The position numbers and the translations under genes are program-made. Shown here one piece after another: positions 1 to 9,288 of a DNA stretch of 64,000 nucleotides. The notes beneath the pieces were generated by a model. It worked only from the letters and a program-made list of their open reading frames with translations. It did no database searches and was not told the origin of the DNA. How positions within the stretch are numbered: position 1 is the stretch's first letter; every line of letters starts with the position of its first letter. Source of the DNA: Porphyrobacter sp. AAP60 (lineage in GTDB: Bacteria; Pseudomonadota; Alphaproteobacteria; Sphingomonadales; Sphingomonadaceae); the NCBI RefSeq assembly GCF_001296025.1, contig NZ_LJHV01000002.1:186001-250000 (forward strand), read 5' to 3'.

Positions 1-1
1 G

Positions 2-979
2 GCGCCGACACTCGATCCGATGCTGTCGCTGACAGCTGCGGGCATGAACTCGGTCAACGCCGTCATACTTGACCGGATGCAGAGCGAAATTCCGTTGATC
101 CCGCGTCTGGCCGGGCACTTGATCTCGGGCGGGGGCAAGCGGCTGCGGCCGATGCTGACACTCGCGGGGGCAGAGCTGGTCGGCTACAAGGGCACTCGCC
201 ATCACAAGCTCGCCGCGGCTGTCGAATTCATCCATACCGCCACGCTGCTGCATGACGACGTGGTTGACGGCAGCGAGCTGAGGCGTGGCAAGGCTGCGGC
301 CAATATCATCTTCGGCAATCCGGCAACCGTACTGGTTGGCGATTTCCTGTTCAGCCGCGCTTTCGAACTGATGACTGAAGATGGCAGCCTGCGTGTCCTT
401 TCGATTCTCAGCCGGGCCAGCGCCGTGATCGCGGAAGGCGAAGTGTCGCAATTATCCGCGCAGCGCCAGATCAATACCAGTGAAGAGCAATACCTCCACA
501 TCATCGGGGCGAAGACCGCTGCTCTGTTCGCCGCCGCGAGCCAGATCAGCGCAGTGGTTGCGGAGTGTTCGGACGAACAGGAGCGCGCGCTGGAAGCCTA
601 TGGGCGCAATCTTGGGGTCGCGTTCCAGCTGGTGGATGATGCCATTGATTACGATTCCGATGCCGCTGAAATGGGCAAGGATCAGGGCGACGATTTCCGC
701 GAAGGCAAGATGACCCTGCCGGTAATTCTCGCCTATGCTCGCGGCAACGAGGAAGAACGCAAGTTCTGGAAGGACGCGATCATCGGGCACCGTTCGTCTG
801 ACGATGACCTTGCTCACGCAATCGCGCTGATCGGCAAGCATAACGCGCTGGAAGATACGCGCGAGCGGGCACGGCACTTCGCCCATCGTGCCATTGATGC
901 AATTTCGATCTTCCCTGATGGCAAGGCGCGTGCGGCGATGGCCGAAGCGGCGCAATTCGCGGTCGCGCGCGGGCATTGA
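2..979 (+). CDS. ispB: Polyprenyl (octaprenyl-type) diphosphate synthase, 5' partial
   Basis: Trans-isoprenyl diphosphate synthase that extends farnesyl/geranyl diphosphate with IPP to make the quinone side chain. The first in-frame ATG is at 20, but the frame is open to base 2 and the residues before it (APTLDP) look like the N-terminal part of family members, so the true start probably lies outside the window. Counting from the Met at 20, the sequence shows the GGGKRLRP motif (residues 38-44), the first aspartate-rich motif DDVVD (79-83) and the second DDAID (206-210), both intact. The stop at 977-979 is followed 20 nt later by the hrpB start, suggesting co-transcription. The exact chain length of the product (octa-, nona- or decaprenyl) cannot be read from sequence. 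Confidence 0.9.
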   Translation, partial: APTLDPMLSLTAAGMNSVNAVILDRMQSEIPLIPRLAGHLISGGGKRLRPMLTLAGAELVGYKGTRHHKLAAAVEFIHTATLLHDDVVDGSELRRGKAAANIIFGNPATVLVGDFLFSRAFELMTEDGSLRVLSILSRASAVIAEGEVSQLSAQRQINTSEEQYLHIIGAKTAALFAAASQISAVVAECSDEQERALEAYGRNLGVAFQLVDDAIDYDSDAAEMGKDQGDDFREGKMTLPVILAYARGNEEERKFWKDAIIGHRSSDDDLAHAIALIGKHNALEDTRERARHFAHRAIDAISIFPDGKARAAMAEAAQFAVARGH

Positions 980-999
980 TCGGGCTATCGGACGGGGCA

Positions 1000-3429
1000 A
1001 TGCTCCCCGTCCTGCCTATACACGCTGTTCTTCCTGAAATCAGCTCTGCACTGGCGGACAGGGGCGCGGGCGTTCTGATCGCGCCGCCGGGTGCGGGCAA
1101 GACCACTGCGGTCGCGCCCGATTTGCTGGGTCAGCCGTGGTGCACGGGTCAGATCATCCTTACCTCGCCCCGCCGCGTCGCTGCCCGCGCTGCTGCCGAA
1201 CGCATGGCCGAGATGCTGGGCGAAAGGCCGGGCGAGACTGTGGGCTACATGACCCGGCTCGACAGCAAGACGTCAGCCAGAACCCGGATCATTGTTGTGA
1301 CCGATGCTATTCTGGTGAACCGGCTGATCGATGATCCGGAACTGCCGGGTGTCTCAGCGCTACTGTTTGACGAGGCGCACGAACGCGGCCTGGATAGTGA
1401 TCTGGGTCTGGCGCTGGCGCTTGAAACCCGCGCTGTATTGCGTGAAGACCTGCGCGTGCTGGTGATGTCAGCCACCATTGATGGCACCCGTTTTGCCCGG
1501 CTGCTGGGCGATGGCGCGCAGGTGATCGAAAGCGAAGGCAAGAGTTTTCCGCTGGCGATCAAATGGCTTGGCGGTGATGCCTCGCAGGTCATCGAAGACC
1601 GGATGGCAGCGGCTGTGCTTGCTGCGTGGCGCGAGGAAGCGGGCGATATCCTCGCCTTTCTGCCCGGTGTGCGCGAGATAAAACGGGTGCGCGAGCGATT
1701 GGAGCTGCGGCTGAAAGATGTGCCGATCCACTCGCTTCACGGCCAGATCGAACCCTCTGCCCAGCGCGCGGCCATCCGCAGCGATCCGCAAGGCCGCCGC
1801 CGGATTGTGCTCGCTACCGCAATTGCAGAAACCTCGCTCACTCTGGACGGGGTAAGCGTGGTGGTCGATTCAGGGCTTGCGCGCCTTGCCGAGTATGACC
1901 GGGCGGCGGGCACGACCCATCTGGTGACCCGCCGGGCCAGTCAGGCCTCGGCCGCGCAGCGCGCCGGGCGAGCGGCGAGGCAAGGGCCGGGGGTGGCGTA
2001 CCGCCTGTGGGAGGAGGCGGGGCACGCAGGCCGCCCAGAGTTTGCTCCACCTGAGATCATGACGGCCGATCTGGCAACGTTGTTGCTGCGGTTGGCGCGG
2101 TGGGGGGCGAGTGATCCGGGGGATTTACCGTGGCTCGATCCGCCTCCTGAAGCCTCGGTCGCTGCGGCGCGTGCGGCGCTTGAAGCGCTTGGCGCGCTCG
2201 ATTTGAGCGGGCGGATCACGCCGCTTGGCGAGGCGATTGCAAGCCTGCCGATGGCGCCGGATCAGGCTGCCGCCGTGCTTCACGGTGCGAAAGCCGGCTG
2301 CGGCGAGGATGCTGCGCGGCTGGTCATGCTGCTGCAAGAGCGCGGGCTGGGCGGGCGCGGTGAAGACTTGCTGCAACGACTCGCCCGCTGGCGCGGCGAT
2401 CATGCGCCGAGGAGCGTGGCAGCGGCCCGGATTGCCAAAGGTTGGGCAAAGCAGGCTGACAAGCTTGCTGCCGTCATCGGCACAAGCCCTGCGGCGGACG
2501 CTGCCGAGGTGCTTGGCCTTGCGCGGCCCGATTTCGTGGCCCGCCGCCGCGACCCTTCGGGCGAGTATTGGCTGAGCGCCGGCGGGCGCGGCTATCAGCT
2601 TGATCCTGCCTCGCCGCTGGCGCGGGCTGAATGGATCGTGATTGGCGATGCGCAAGGTCTGGCCAAGGGCGCTCGCATCACGGCGGGTGCAGAAATCGCG
2701 TCTGACCGAATTGCAGCGCTGTTTGCCTGCGCACTTCAGGAACGCATCACGACGCGCTGGAATTATGAAAAGGCCCGTGTCGAGGCACGGCGCGAACGGC
2801 GGCTTGGCGCGATTGTGCTGGCGAGCGTGCCGGAACCCGCCCCCGACCCGGCACTGTGTCTGGATATCCTTGTGACAAAGGCGCTGGAGCGTCTGGATGA
2901 GGTGTTGCCCGCTGGCTTCCTGCCCCGCGCCCGCTTTGCCGGGATCGACGCGCTGTCGGAAGACTCCCTGCGCCAGCGGACTGGCGACTGGCTTGGGCCG
3001 CTCTTGGCCGGAAGGCGCGATCTTGACCTTCCTCAACACCGCTTTGCCGAAGCGGCGCTGGGACTGCTCGACTGGAGCGAACGTCAGGCGCTCGACCGCG
3101 CGGCGCCCACTCATTTCATTTCGCCTGCCGATACGCGCCACGCTATCGACTATGCAGGTGATGATGCGCCCAGTGTCGAGGTGCGGGTGCAGGGTCTGTT
3201 CGGGCTGGATAGCCAACCGATGATCGGCAGGACTCCGCTTCTGCTGAAGCTTACCAGCCCTGGCGGGCGGCCGGTGCAATCGACCCGCGATCTGCCCGGT
3301 TTCTGGCGTGGCAGCTGGCGCGATGTGGTCAAGGATATGAAGGGCCGCTATCCCAAGCACCGCTGGCCCGATCAGCCGTGGCTGGAAAAGCCCAGCATGA
3401 AGACGAAAAACGCCTTCAACCGCGAATAG
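1000..3429 (+). CDS. hrpB: ATP-dependent RNA helicase HrpB
   Basis: DEAH-box superfamily 2 helicase of the HrpB type, of unclear cellular substrate. I chose the ATG at 1000 (809 aa) over a TTG at 976 because homologs start just before the LPI-AVLPE segment, here at residue 5 onwards. Motif I APPGAGKTT is at residues 28-36, DEAH at 124-127, SAT at 157-159, and the QRAGRAAR helicase motif VI follows about 175 residues later. The C-terminal half is the HrpB-specific region ending in the KHxWPDxPW segment typical of the family. Length matches the family (about 800-850 aa). It follows the polyprenyl synthase by 20 nt. Confidence 0.93.
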   Translation: MLPVLPIHAVLPEISSALADRGAGVLIAPPGAGKTTAVAPDLLGQPWCTGQIILTSPRRVAARAAAERMAEMLGERPGETVGYMTRLDSKTSARTRIIVVTDAILVNRLIDDPELPGVSALLFDEAHERGLDSDLGLALALETRAVLREDLRVLVMSATIDGTRFARLLGDGAQVIESEGKSFPLAIKWLGGDASQVIEDRMAAAVLAAWREEAGDILAFLPGVREIKRVRERLELRLKDVPIHSLHGQIEPSAQRAAIRSDPQGRRRIVLATAIAETSLTLDGVSVVVDSGLARLAEYDRAAGTTHLVTRRASQASAAQRAGRAARQGPGVAYRLWEEAGHAGRPEFAPPEIMTADLATLLLRLARWGASDPGDLPWLDPPPEASVAAARAALEALGALDLSGRITPLGEAIASLPMAPDQAAAVLHGAKAGCGEDAARLVMLLQERGLGGRGEDLLQRLARWRGDHAPRSVAAARIAKGWAKQADKLAAVIGTSPAADAAEVLGLARPDFVARRRDPSGEYWLSAGGRGYQLDPASPLARAEWIVIGDAQGLAKGARITAGAEIASDRIAALFACALQERITTRWNYEKARVEARRERRLGAIVLASVPEPAPDPALCLDILVTKALERLDEVLPAGFLPRARFAGIDALSEDSLRQRTGDWLGPLLAGRRDLDLPQHRFAEAALGLLDWSERQALDRAAPTHFISPADTRHAIDYAGDDAPSVEVRVQGLFGLDSQPMIGRTPLLLKLTSPGGRPVQSTRDLPGFWRGSWRDVVKDMKGRYPKHRWPDQPWLEKPSMKTKNAFNRE

Positions 3430-3540
3430 AATCAAGCTATCGGACGGGTGCAATTCGGGACGCGAAACGTCTCGCAAGGGCGGCTGACCGCCCGCAGCGA
3501 CGCTGGGACGCCAGTATGAGCGAGGATCGCAAGAGAAAAA

Positions 3541-3819
3541 ATGACCGCACGTATTTTTCAGCAGCCCAAGCACGCGATGCAATCGGGCAAGGCGCATACC
3601 GATGATTGGGTGCTCGAATTCGCTCCTTCCGAAGCGCGTTTCGCCGATCCGCTGATGGGATGGACGGGGTCGGGCGACACGCAGTCGCAGGTCAAGCTGA
3701 CCTTTCCCGGCAAGGATGAAGCCAAGGCCTATGCCGACAAGTACGGCATTTCCGCGAGGGTGCATGCGACCCCGCCCAAGCGGCTCAAGCTGCAGGCTTA
3801 CGCGGATAATTTTCGCTGA
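3541..3819 (+). CDS. ETC complex I subunit (NDUFS4-like accessory subunit)
   Basis: 92-aa protein of the ETC_C1 / NDUFS4 family, the alphaproteobacterial ortholog of the mitochondrial 18-kDa complex I accessory subunit. The visible features are the W-x-L-x-F start of the fold (DDWVLEF, residues 22-28), the conserved GWTGSGDT segment near residues 40-47 and the AKAYADKYG helix near 60-68. It binds the peripheral arm of NADH dehydrogenase near the flavin subunit. As is usual in alphaproteobacteria it is not next to the nuo operon. The SRP RNA follows about 35 nt downstream. A second overlapping frame from 3516 has no family resemblance. Confidence 0.85.
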   Translation: MTARIFQQPKHAMQSGKAHTDDWVLEFAPSEARFADPLMGWTGSGDTQSQVKLTFPGKDEAKAYADKYGISARVHATPPKRLKLQAYADNFR

Positions 3820-3852
3820 GTTGATTTTTCGCGTGAGCCGCGCCATATGCTC

Positions 3853-3948
3853 GCCTGGGAGTCGGGTGGACGTTCGCGTCTGCTCACCTGGTCAGGTCCG
3901 GAAGGAAGCAGCCAAGGTAGATTGCAGCGGGTCGCCCGGCTCCTTTTT
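3853..3948 (+). ncRNA. ffs: Signal recognition particle RNA, small bacterial type (4.5S)
   Basis: The apical SRP hairpin is unmistakable: the Ffh-binding core GGTCAGGTCCGGAAGGAAGC lies at 3890-3909 and is followed by AGCCAAGG. The ends pair as expected: GGAGTCGGG at 3858-3866 with CCCGGCTCC at 3935-3943 (one G-T wobble), and a run of five T at 3944-3948 forms the terminator tail. It works with Ffh and FtsY (ftsY is at 38217-39140) in co-translational membrane targeting. Exact ends are estimated to a few nt. Confidence 0.93.
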
Positions 3949-4008
3949 CACCGACATCGCTGGTATGCGCTGCATGACAAACCCGGCCCAAGCGCCTAGT
4001 TTGGCACC

Positions 4009-5796
4009 ATGAGCGATTCCGATCCCGATCTGCCTGAGGATACCACCGGCCCGAGTGCGGCCGAACTGGAGGCTGCCGGGCAGAATGCGCTGTTCGGTGA
4101 TGCCCCCCCGTCGCCGTCGCCCGCACCGGAAGCGGCACTGGCACCGCCATCTGTGAAAGCCGCTTCGCCGGCCCCGGCCAGCCAACCTTACCGCGTGCTG
4201 GCGCGCAAATATCGTCCGCAGACTTTTTCCGAACTGATCGGGCAGGAAGCGATGGTGCGCACGCTTGCCAATGCCATCGCACGTGAACGGCTGGCGCATG
4301 CGTTCCTGATGACCGGCGTGCGCGGAGTGGGTAAAACCTCGACCGCGCGGCTGATCGCCAAGGCGCTGAATTGCGTCGGGCCGGACGGGCAGGGCGGGCC
4401 GACGATCGACCCCTGCGGCCAGTGCGAACCCTGCACCGCCATCGCCGAGGGCCGCCATATCGATGTGATCGAGATGGACGCAGCATCGAACACCGGCGTG
4501 GATGATGTGCGAGAGATCATCGAGCAGGTTCGCTATGCAGCGGTTTCGGCGCGCTACAAGATTTACATTATCGACGAAGTCCACATGCTGACGCGCAATG
4601 CGTTCAACGCCTTGCTCAAGACGCTTGAGGAACCACCGCCGCATGTGAAGTTTCTGTTTGCCACCACCGAAGTCGACAAGCTGCCGGTCACGGTGCTGAG
4701 CCGCACGCAGCGGTTCGATCTGCGCCGTATTCCTGCCGGAATGCTGGCAGATCACTTCGCCAAGGTTTGCGGGCTGGAAAAGGTCGAAGCTGATATCGAA
4801 GGCTTGCGGATCATTGCCGCTGCCGCCGAAGGATCGGTGCGCGATGGCCTTTCGATTCTTGATCAGGCGATCGCCCACGCCGATCTTGATGGCGAAGGCA
4901 AGGTCACAGCAGCCCGCGTGCGTGACATGCTGGGTCTGGCTGACAAGTCCGCGCAGCGCAGGGTGCTGGGACACCTGCTCGAAGGCGATGCACAGGCGTT
5001 GCTGGCGTCGGTGGACGAACAATATTCGCTCGGCGTGGAGCCTTTGGCATTGATCCGCGCGCTGATGGATCTCACCCACAGGATCACGCTGGCGCAGGTT
5101 GGCGGCGGCGAACCCGATGCGCCGGCGGAGGAAGAACGCGCTGCATTGGCCGATTTTGCAGCCCGGCTTGGCGCGGCGGAATTGCACCGCTTGTGGCAAT
5201 TGCTGATCAAGGGCCATGATGAGGTGCGCACCGGCCCCGATCCGCTTGTCTCGCTGCAAATGGCGCTGCTGCGCATACTTCACGCAGCGCAAATGCCCGA
5301 TCCCGGCAAGCTGGCAAAGCGGATCGAAGAACTTGCCGCGAGCGGTATTGCCGCTGCGCCATCCGCGCCCGGCGATGTGCAAAGCGCAGCGCCCGTTGCG
5401 GCCACTCCGGCACAGGATTGGACTGCGCTTGTCGAGGCAGTCGATGCCTCCGGCCAGTTGCGCGTCGCACAGATGATGCGCGACCGTGTGCGTGTGATCG
5501 AGCTCGGCGCGGAGCGTCTGGTCTTTGAGCAGGCCGATAATTTCTCCGATGATCCGGCCCCCGATATCCGCGAGGCGCTGTTCAAGGTCACGGGCAAGCG
5601 CTGGCTGGTCGAGCGCGGCACCGGCGCGGCCAACCCGTCCTTGCGCGAGATTGCCGAGACCGAGGCTGCGGCCGCAGATGCGCGCATTCGCGCCGACCCC
5701 TTGGTCAAAGCCGCTTTCGAGGCCTTTCCCCAGGCCGAGTTGATCACCACCCCTGGCCGCGCCGCAGCTGGCGCCGGCAGCCCCCCCTGGAATTGA
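4009..5796 (+). CDS. dnaX: DNA polymerase III subunits gamma/tau
   Basis: Clamp-loader ATPase that loads the beta clamp and, through tau, couples the polymerase to the helicase. An alphaproteobacterial acidic, Pro/Ala-rich N-terminal extension of about 58 residues precedes the conserved YRVLARKYRPQ start. Walker A GVRGVGKT is at 103-110, the zinc-binding cysteines are C122, C136, C139 and C142, Walker B/DEVHM at 189-193, and the sensor SRT motif lies near 228. The C-terminal domain V region is present, so full-length tau (595 aa) is expected. I saw no A-AAA-AAG slippery site, so a frameshift-made gamma is not supported. ybaB follows 14 nt later, the classic dnaX-ybaB pair. Confidence 0.95.
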   Translation: MSDSDPDLPEDTTGPSAAELEAAGQNALFGDAPPSPSPAPEAALAPPSVKAASPAPASQPYRVLARKYRPQTFSELIGQEAMVRTLANAIARERLAHAFLMTGVRGVGKTSTARLIAKALNCVGPDGQGGPTIDPCGQCEPCTAIAEGRHIDVIEMDAASNTGVDDVREIIEQVRYAAVSARYKIYIIDEVHMLTRNAFNALLKTLEEPPPHVKFLFATTEVDKLPVTVLSRTQRFDLRRIPAGMLADHFAKVCGLEKVEADIEGLRIIAAAAEGSVRDGLSILDQAIAHADLDGEGKVTAARVRDMLGLADKSAQRRVLGHLLEGDAQALLASVDEQYSLGVEPLALIRALMDLTHRITLAQVGGGEPDAPAEEERAALADFAARLGAAELHRLWQLLIKGHDEVRTGPDPLVSLQMALLRILHAAQMPDPGKLAKRIEELAASGIAAAPSAPGDVQSAAPVAATPAQDWTALVEAVDASGQLRVAQMMRDRVRVIELGAERLVFEQADNFSDDPAPDIREALFKVTGKRWLVERGTGAANPSLREIAETEAAAADARIRADPLVKAAFEAFPQAELITTPGRAAAGAGSPPWN

Positions 5797-5810
5797 GGAG
5801 AACCCGCGCA

Positions 5811-6152
5811 ATGAAATCGATGGAAGAAATGATGGCCGCAGCCCAGCAGGCTGCCGAGACCATCCAGAAGCAGATGAACGATATGCAGGTGAAGCTCGAT
5901 TCGATCGAGGTCGAAGGCTCTGCAGGGGGCGGGCTGGTCAAGGTGCGCGCCAGCGCCAAGGGCCGGATCCTTGGCGTCGCTATCGACGACAGCCTGATGG
6001 TGCCGGATGACAAGCAGATCCTCGAAGATCTTGTTGCGGCCGCCTTCAATGATGCGCGCGACCGGGCCGACAGGGTGTCGGAACAGCAGATGCGCGAGAT
6101 GCAGGGCTCGATGGGCCTGCCGCCGGGGTTCAATCTGCCCGGTCTGGGGTGA
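5811..6152 (+). CDS. ybaB: YbaB/EbfC family nucleoid-associated protein
   Basis: 113-aa small DNA-binding protein of the YbaB/EbfC family, which works as a dimer and is usually encoded directly after dnaX, as here. The ATG at 5811 is chosen over an in-frame TTG at 5793 because GAGGAG at 5795-5800 is correctly spaced. The N-terminal helix (KSMEEMMAAAQQAAETIQ) and the segment VEGSAGGGLVKV near residues 31-42 followed by MVPDDKQILEDLVAAAFNDA near 64-83 are diagnostic. In other bacteria the group dnaX-ybaB-recR is frequent; recR is not next here, lon follows instead. Confidence 0.92.
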   Translation: MKSMEEMMAAAQQAAETIQKQMNDMQVKLDSIEVEGSAGGGLVKVRASAKGRILGVAIDDSLMVPDDKQILEDLVAAAFNDARDRADRVSEQQMREMQGSMGLPPGFNLPGLG

Positions 6153-6278
6153 GCTGGCCTGGGTGAAGGCCTGGCGCCGCGTCCACAGCTTACCGGCAGG
6201 GCGCCATTGCGAGGGCGATAAGGGCTTCCCATATTGCCTTTAAAGGTTGGCCCAAATGGCCGCCATGGACACAAAGAC

Positions 6279-8687
6279 ATGACCCAGACTTTCCCTCTCC
6301 TCCCCTTGCGTGACATTGTCGTTTTCCCCGGCATGGTCGTTCCCCTGTTCGTCGGGCGCGACAAATCCGTGGCTGCGCTTGAAGCGGCGATGGAGGCTTC
6401 CAAGGACATTGTCCTGCTCGCCCAGCTTGATCCCGGGTGTGACGATCCCGAAGGCGATGATCTTTACGATGTCGGCGTGATTGCGCAGGTGCTGCAACTG
6501 CTCAAGCTGCCGGATGGCACGGTGCGCGTGCTCGTGGAAGGCAAGACCCGCGCGCGGCTCTCCGCGCTGGAGGATGTCGGCACATACCTTCTTGCCGAGG
6601 TGCACGAAATCGCGCCTGACACTGTTTCAGGCAGTGAAGTCACCGGGCTGATGCGTCAGGTGGTCGAACAATTCGGCGAATATGTGAAGCTCAACAAAAA
6701 GCTGGGCGAAGATGCCGGGATCGACCTGTCGGACGTCGATGATGCCGGGCAACTGGCCGATACCATTGCCGCTGCGATCAGCGCCAAGGTATCGGACAAG
6801 CAGGGCCTGCTGACCGAAACCAATCCTCTGAAGCGGCTCGAACTGGTGATGGCCTTCATGGAAGGCGAACTTTCGGTCTTGCAGGTTGAACGCCGCATCC
6901 GCGGGCGCGTGAAGCGTCAGATGGAAAAGACCCAGCGCGAATATTACCTCAACGAACAGTTGAAGGCGATCCAGAGCGAGCTTGGCGGCGGCGATGATGG
7001 CGAAGGCAACGAAATTGCCGAACTGACCGAGAAGATCGAAAAGACCAAGCTTAGCAAGGAAGCCAAGGCCAAGGCGCTGGCTGAGCTGAAGAAGCTGCGT
7101 TCGATGCAGCCGATGAGCGCCGAGGCGACGGTGATCCGCAACTATCTCGATGTGCTGCTCGGCCTGCCTTGGGGCAAGAAATCGAAGCTGAAAAAGGACA
7201 TCGCTCAGGCGCAGGACGTGCTCGATGCCGATCATTATGCGCTCGAAAAGGTCAAGGACAGGATCGTCGAATATCTTGCAGTGCAAGCACGCACCAACAA
7301 GCTGAAAGGCCCGATCCTGTGCCTTGTCGGCCCGCCGGGCGTGGGCAAGACTTCGCTGGGCAAATCGATTGCCAAGGCAACGGGCCGTGAATTCGTACGC
7401 CAGTCGCTGGGCGGGGTGCGGGACGAGGCCGAAATCCGCGGTCACCGGCGCACCTATATCGGATCGATGCCGGGCAAGATCGTGGCCAACCTCAAGAAGG
7501 CCGGAACCGCGAACCCTCTGTTCCTGCTCGACGAGATCGACAAGCTGGGCCAGGATTTCCGCGGCGATCCGGCGTCCGCTTTGCTGGAAGTGCTCGACCC
7601 CGAACAGAACAGCAAGTTCCAGGATCACTACCTGGAGCTGGATCTTGATCTGTCGGACATCATGTTCGTGTGCACCGCCAACAGCCTGAACTTGCCGCAG
7701 CCGCTGCTTGACCGGATGGAGATCATCCGGCTCGAAGGGTATACCGAGGACGAGAAGGTCGAAATTGCCCAGCGCCATCTGGTTGAAAAACAGGTCGAGG
7801 CGCACGGGCTGAAGGCGAACGAATTCACGCTTGAGGAAGACGCTCTGCGCGATCTGATCCGCTATTACACCCGCGAGGCCGGGGTGCGGACGCTTGAGCG
7901 GGAAATTGCCAAGCTGTGCCGCAAAAGCCTGCGGCAGATCCTCGAAAAGAAAACCGCCAGCGTCACCATCACGCCTGAGAACCTTGGTGATTATTCCGGG
8001 GTACGCAAGTTCAAGCACGGGGTCAGCGAGGAAGAAGCGCAGGTCGGTGCGGTCACAGGTCTTGCGTGGACATCGGTGGGCGGCGAGTTGCTGACCATCG
8101 AAAGTGTCACCACGCCAGGCAAGGGTGAGGTCAAGACCACCGGCAAGCTGGGGCAGGTGATGAATGAAAGCGTCGCGGCCGCTTTCAGCTTCGTCAAGGC
8201 GCGCGCGCCAGCCTATGGCATCAAGCCGAGCCTGATAAACCGCAAGAATGTGCACATCCACTTGCCCGAAGGCGCTGTGCCCAAAGATGGGCCAAGTGCC
8301 GGGATTGGCATGGTCACTTCGATCGTATCGACCCTGACCGGGATTGCGGTGCGGCCCGACGTGGCGATGACCGGCGAGGTCACGCTGCGCGGGCGGGTTC
8401 TGGCAATCGGCGGCCTCAAGGAAAAGCTGCTTGCCGCCCTGCGCGGCGGGATCAAAATTGTCCTCATTCCCGAAGACAACGTCAAGGATCTGACCGAAAT
8501 TCCCGCCAACGTGAAGGAAGGGCTGGAGATCATTGCGGTCAGTCATGTGGACGAAGTGCTCGCCCGCGCGCTGGTCGAACCGCTGGAGGCGATCGAATGG
8601 ACCGAGGCGGATGATCTGGCGAGCCAGCCGGGCGGTGCCAGTCCGGCGGTAAGCCCTGTCGCTTCAGAGGTGCCAACCGCACATTGA
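6279..8687 (+). CDS. lon: ATP-dependent endopeptidase La (Lon)
   Basis: Lon AAA+ protease for damaged and regulatory proteins in the cytoplasm. The start is set at the ATG at 6279 (802 aa); the upstream extension to 6234 is not family-like. The LON substrate-binding domain begins at residue 1 (LPLLPLRDIVVFPGM), Walker A GPPGVGKT lies near 351-358, Walker B FLLDEIDK near 415-422, and the catalytic dyad is Ser673 in DGPSAG and Lys716 in GGLKEK. All catalytic elements are intact. The C-terminus ends in a short Ser/Pro/Ala-rich tail. No obvious heat-shock promoter was found in the 126 nt upstream. A strong intrinsic terminator follows at 8701. Confidence 0.97.
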   Translation: MTQTFPLLPLRDIVVFPGMVVPLFVGRDKSVAALEAAMEASKDIVLLAQLDPGCDDPEGDDLYDVGVIAQVLQLLKLPDGTVRVLVEGKTRARLSALEDVGTYLLAEVHEIAPDTVSGSEVTGLMRQVVEQFGEYVKLNKKLGEDAGIDLSDVDDAGQLADTIAAAISAKVSDKQGLLTETNPLKRLELVMAFMEGELSVLQVERRIRGRVKRQMEKTQREYYLNEQLKAIQSELGGGDDGEGNEIAELTEKIEKTKLSKEAKAKALAELKKLRSMQPMSAEATVIRNYLDVLLGLPWGKKSKLKKDIAQAQDVLDADHYALEKVKDRIVEYLAVQARTNKLKGPILCLVGPPGVGKTSLGKSIAKATGREFVRQSLGGVRDEAEIRGHRRTYIGSMPGKIVANLKKAGTANPLFLLDEIDKLGQDFRGDPASALLEVLDPEQNSKFQDHYLELDLDLSDIMFVCTANSLNLPQPLLDRMEIIRLEGYTEDEKVEIAQRHLVEKQVEAHGLKANEFTLEEDALRDLIRYYTREAGVRTLEREIAKLCRKSLRQILEKKTASVTITPENLGDYSGVRKFKHGVSEEEAQVGAVTGLAWTSVGGELLTIESVTTPGKGEVKTTGKLGQVMNESVAAAFSFVKARAPAYGIKPSLINRKNVHIHLPEGAVPKDGPSAGIGMVTSIVSTLTGIAVRPDVAMTGEVTLRGRVLAIGGLKEKLLAALRGGIKIVLIPEDNVKDLTEIPANVKEGLEIIAVSHVDEVLARALVEPLEAIEWTEADDLASQPGGASPAVSPVASEVPTAH

Positions 8688-8700
8688 GGCGTTAGAAAGC

Positions 8701-8740
8701 GCGCACTTGCCGTGATTCGCGGCAAGTGCGCATTTTTTTT
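8701..8740 (+). terminator. Intrinsic terminator of lon
   Basis: A perfect 12-bp stem (GCGCACTTGCCG at 8701-8712 with its reverse complement at 8720-8731), a 7-nt loop and then eight T residues at 8733-8740, starting 14 nt after the lon stop. Confidence 0.92.
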
Positions 8741-8840
8741 CGAAAACGGCGATATCCGTTCGATCTGTCGCGACGGACAGCTGTTCGGCGCGGAAACATC
8801 CATGCTTTTGTAACGGGCGTTCAACTCGGGCTATTTGCCT

Positions 8841-8869
8841 TTGACAGCCCTATCAAAAACGTCTCAAAC
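8841..8869 (+). promoter_or_regulatory. Candidate promoter of the HU gene
   Basis: A perfect TTGACA at 8841-8846 lies 88 nt before the HU start in the gap between the lon terminator and HU. With a 17-nt spacer the -10 would be TCAAAC at 8864-8869, a poor match. A promoter is required here because of the upstream terminator, but this exact placement is only suggestive. Confidence 0.35.
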
Positions 8870-8933
8870 TCCGCGCTTTCGCCAAGTGCGATTCATACCA
8901 ATTCAAGAAATCATGAAGTGAGGGGGTTCCCGC

Positions 8934-9206
8934 ATGAACAAGAACGACCTTATCAGTGCCGTGGCCGAAACCAGCGGCCTGTCCAGAAGCGATGCCTCGA
9001 ACGCGGTTGAAAGCGTTTTTGATGTCGTTACCAAAGCGCTTTCGGGCGGCGACGAAGTGCGACTGGTGGGCTTTGGCACCTTCTCGGTGGCCAAACGCAA
9101 GGCTTCCACCGGGCGCAATCCGCGCACCGGGGAGCCGATGAAAATCAAGGCTTCCAACCAGCCCAAGTTCAAGGCAGGCAAGGGTCTGAAAGACGCGGTG
9201 AACTGA
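8934..9206 (+). CDS. hupB: DNA-binding protein HU
   Basis: 90-aa histone-like protein HU, a homodimer (or beta subunit) that bends and compacts DNA. The N-terminal MNKNDLI, the dimer-core VRLVGFGTF (residues 43-51) and the DNA-binding arm with GRNPRTGEP (62-70) are canonical. AGTGAGGGGG at about 8917-8926 serves as ribosome binding site. It lies alone between two strong terminators, so it is probably monocistronic. The lon-hup neighbourhood is a common proteobacterial arrangement. Confidence 0.96.
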   Translation: MNKNDLISAVAETSGLSRSDASNAVESVFDVVTKALSGGDEVRLVGFGTFSVAKRKASTGRNPRTGEPMKIKASNQPKFKAGKGLKDAVN

Positions 9207-9235
9207 TCACGGCGCAGTGCCTTTCATAGTTACAC

Positions 9236-9275
9236 AAAACCCCGTCAGCCGGTGTGGCTGACGGGGTTTTGTTTT
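9236..9275. terminator. Bidirectional intrinsic terminator between hupB and a convergent gene
   Basis: An 11-bp stem (CCCCGTCAGCC at 9240-9250 with its complement at 9256-9266), a 5-nt loop, AAAA on the 5' side and TTTTGTTTT on the 3' side. It can stop transcription from hupB on the plus strand and from the lipoprotein gene on the minus strand. Confidence 0.88.
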
Positions 9276-9288
9276 ATGCGCGGCAGGA

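Noticed and set aside
977..3460. Short repeated stretch GCTATCGGACGGG near 985 and 3436
   Set aside because: Only 13 bp, found at two gene borders; chance or leftover similarity cannot be told apart, and no palindrome or function is visible.
2125..3846. Long minus-strand open frame (573 aa) over hrpB
   Set aside because: Antisense shadow of a clear helicase gene; its sequence is Arg/Gly/Ala-rich and matches no family. The same applies to long antisense frames over dnaX, lon, rnd, aspS and the aldehyde dehydrogenase.
4009..5796. Possible dnaX programmed frameshift for gamma
   Set aside because: No A-AAA-AAG-type slippery heptamer was seen; only full-length tau is supported.
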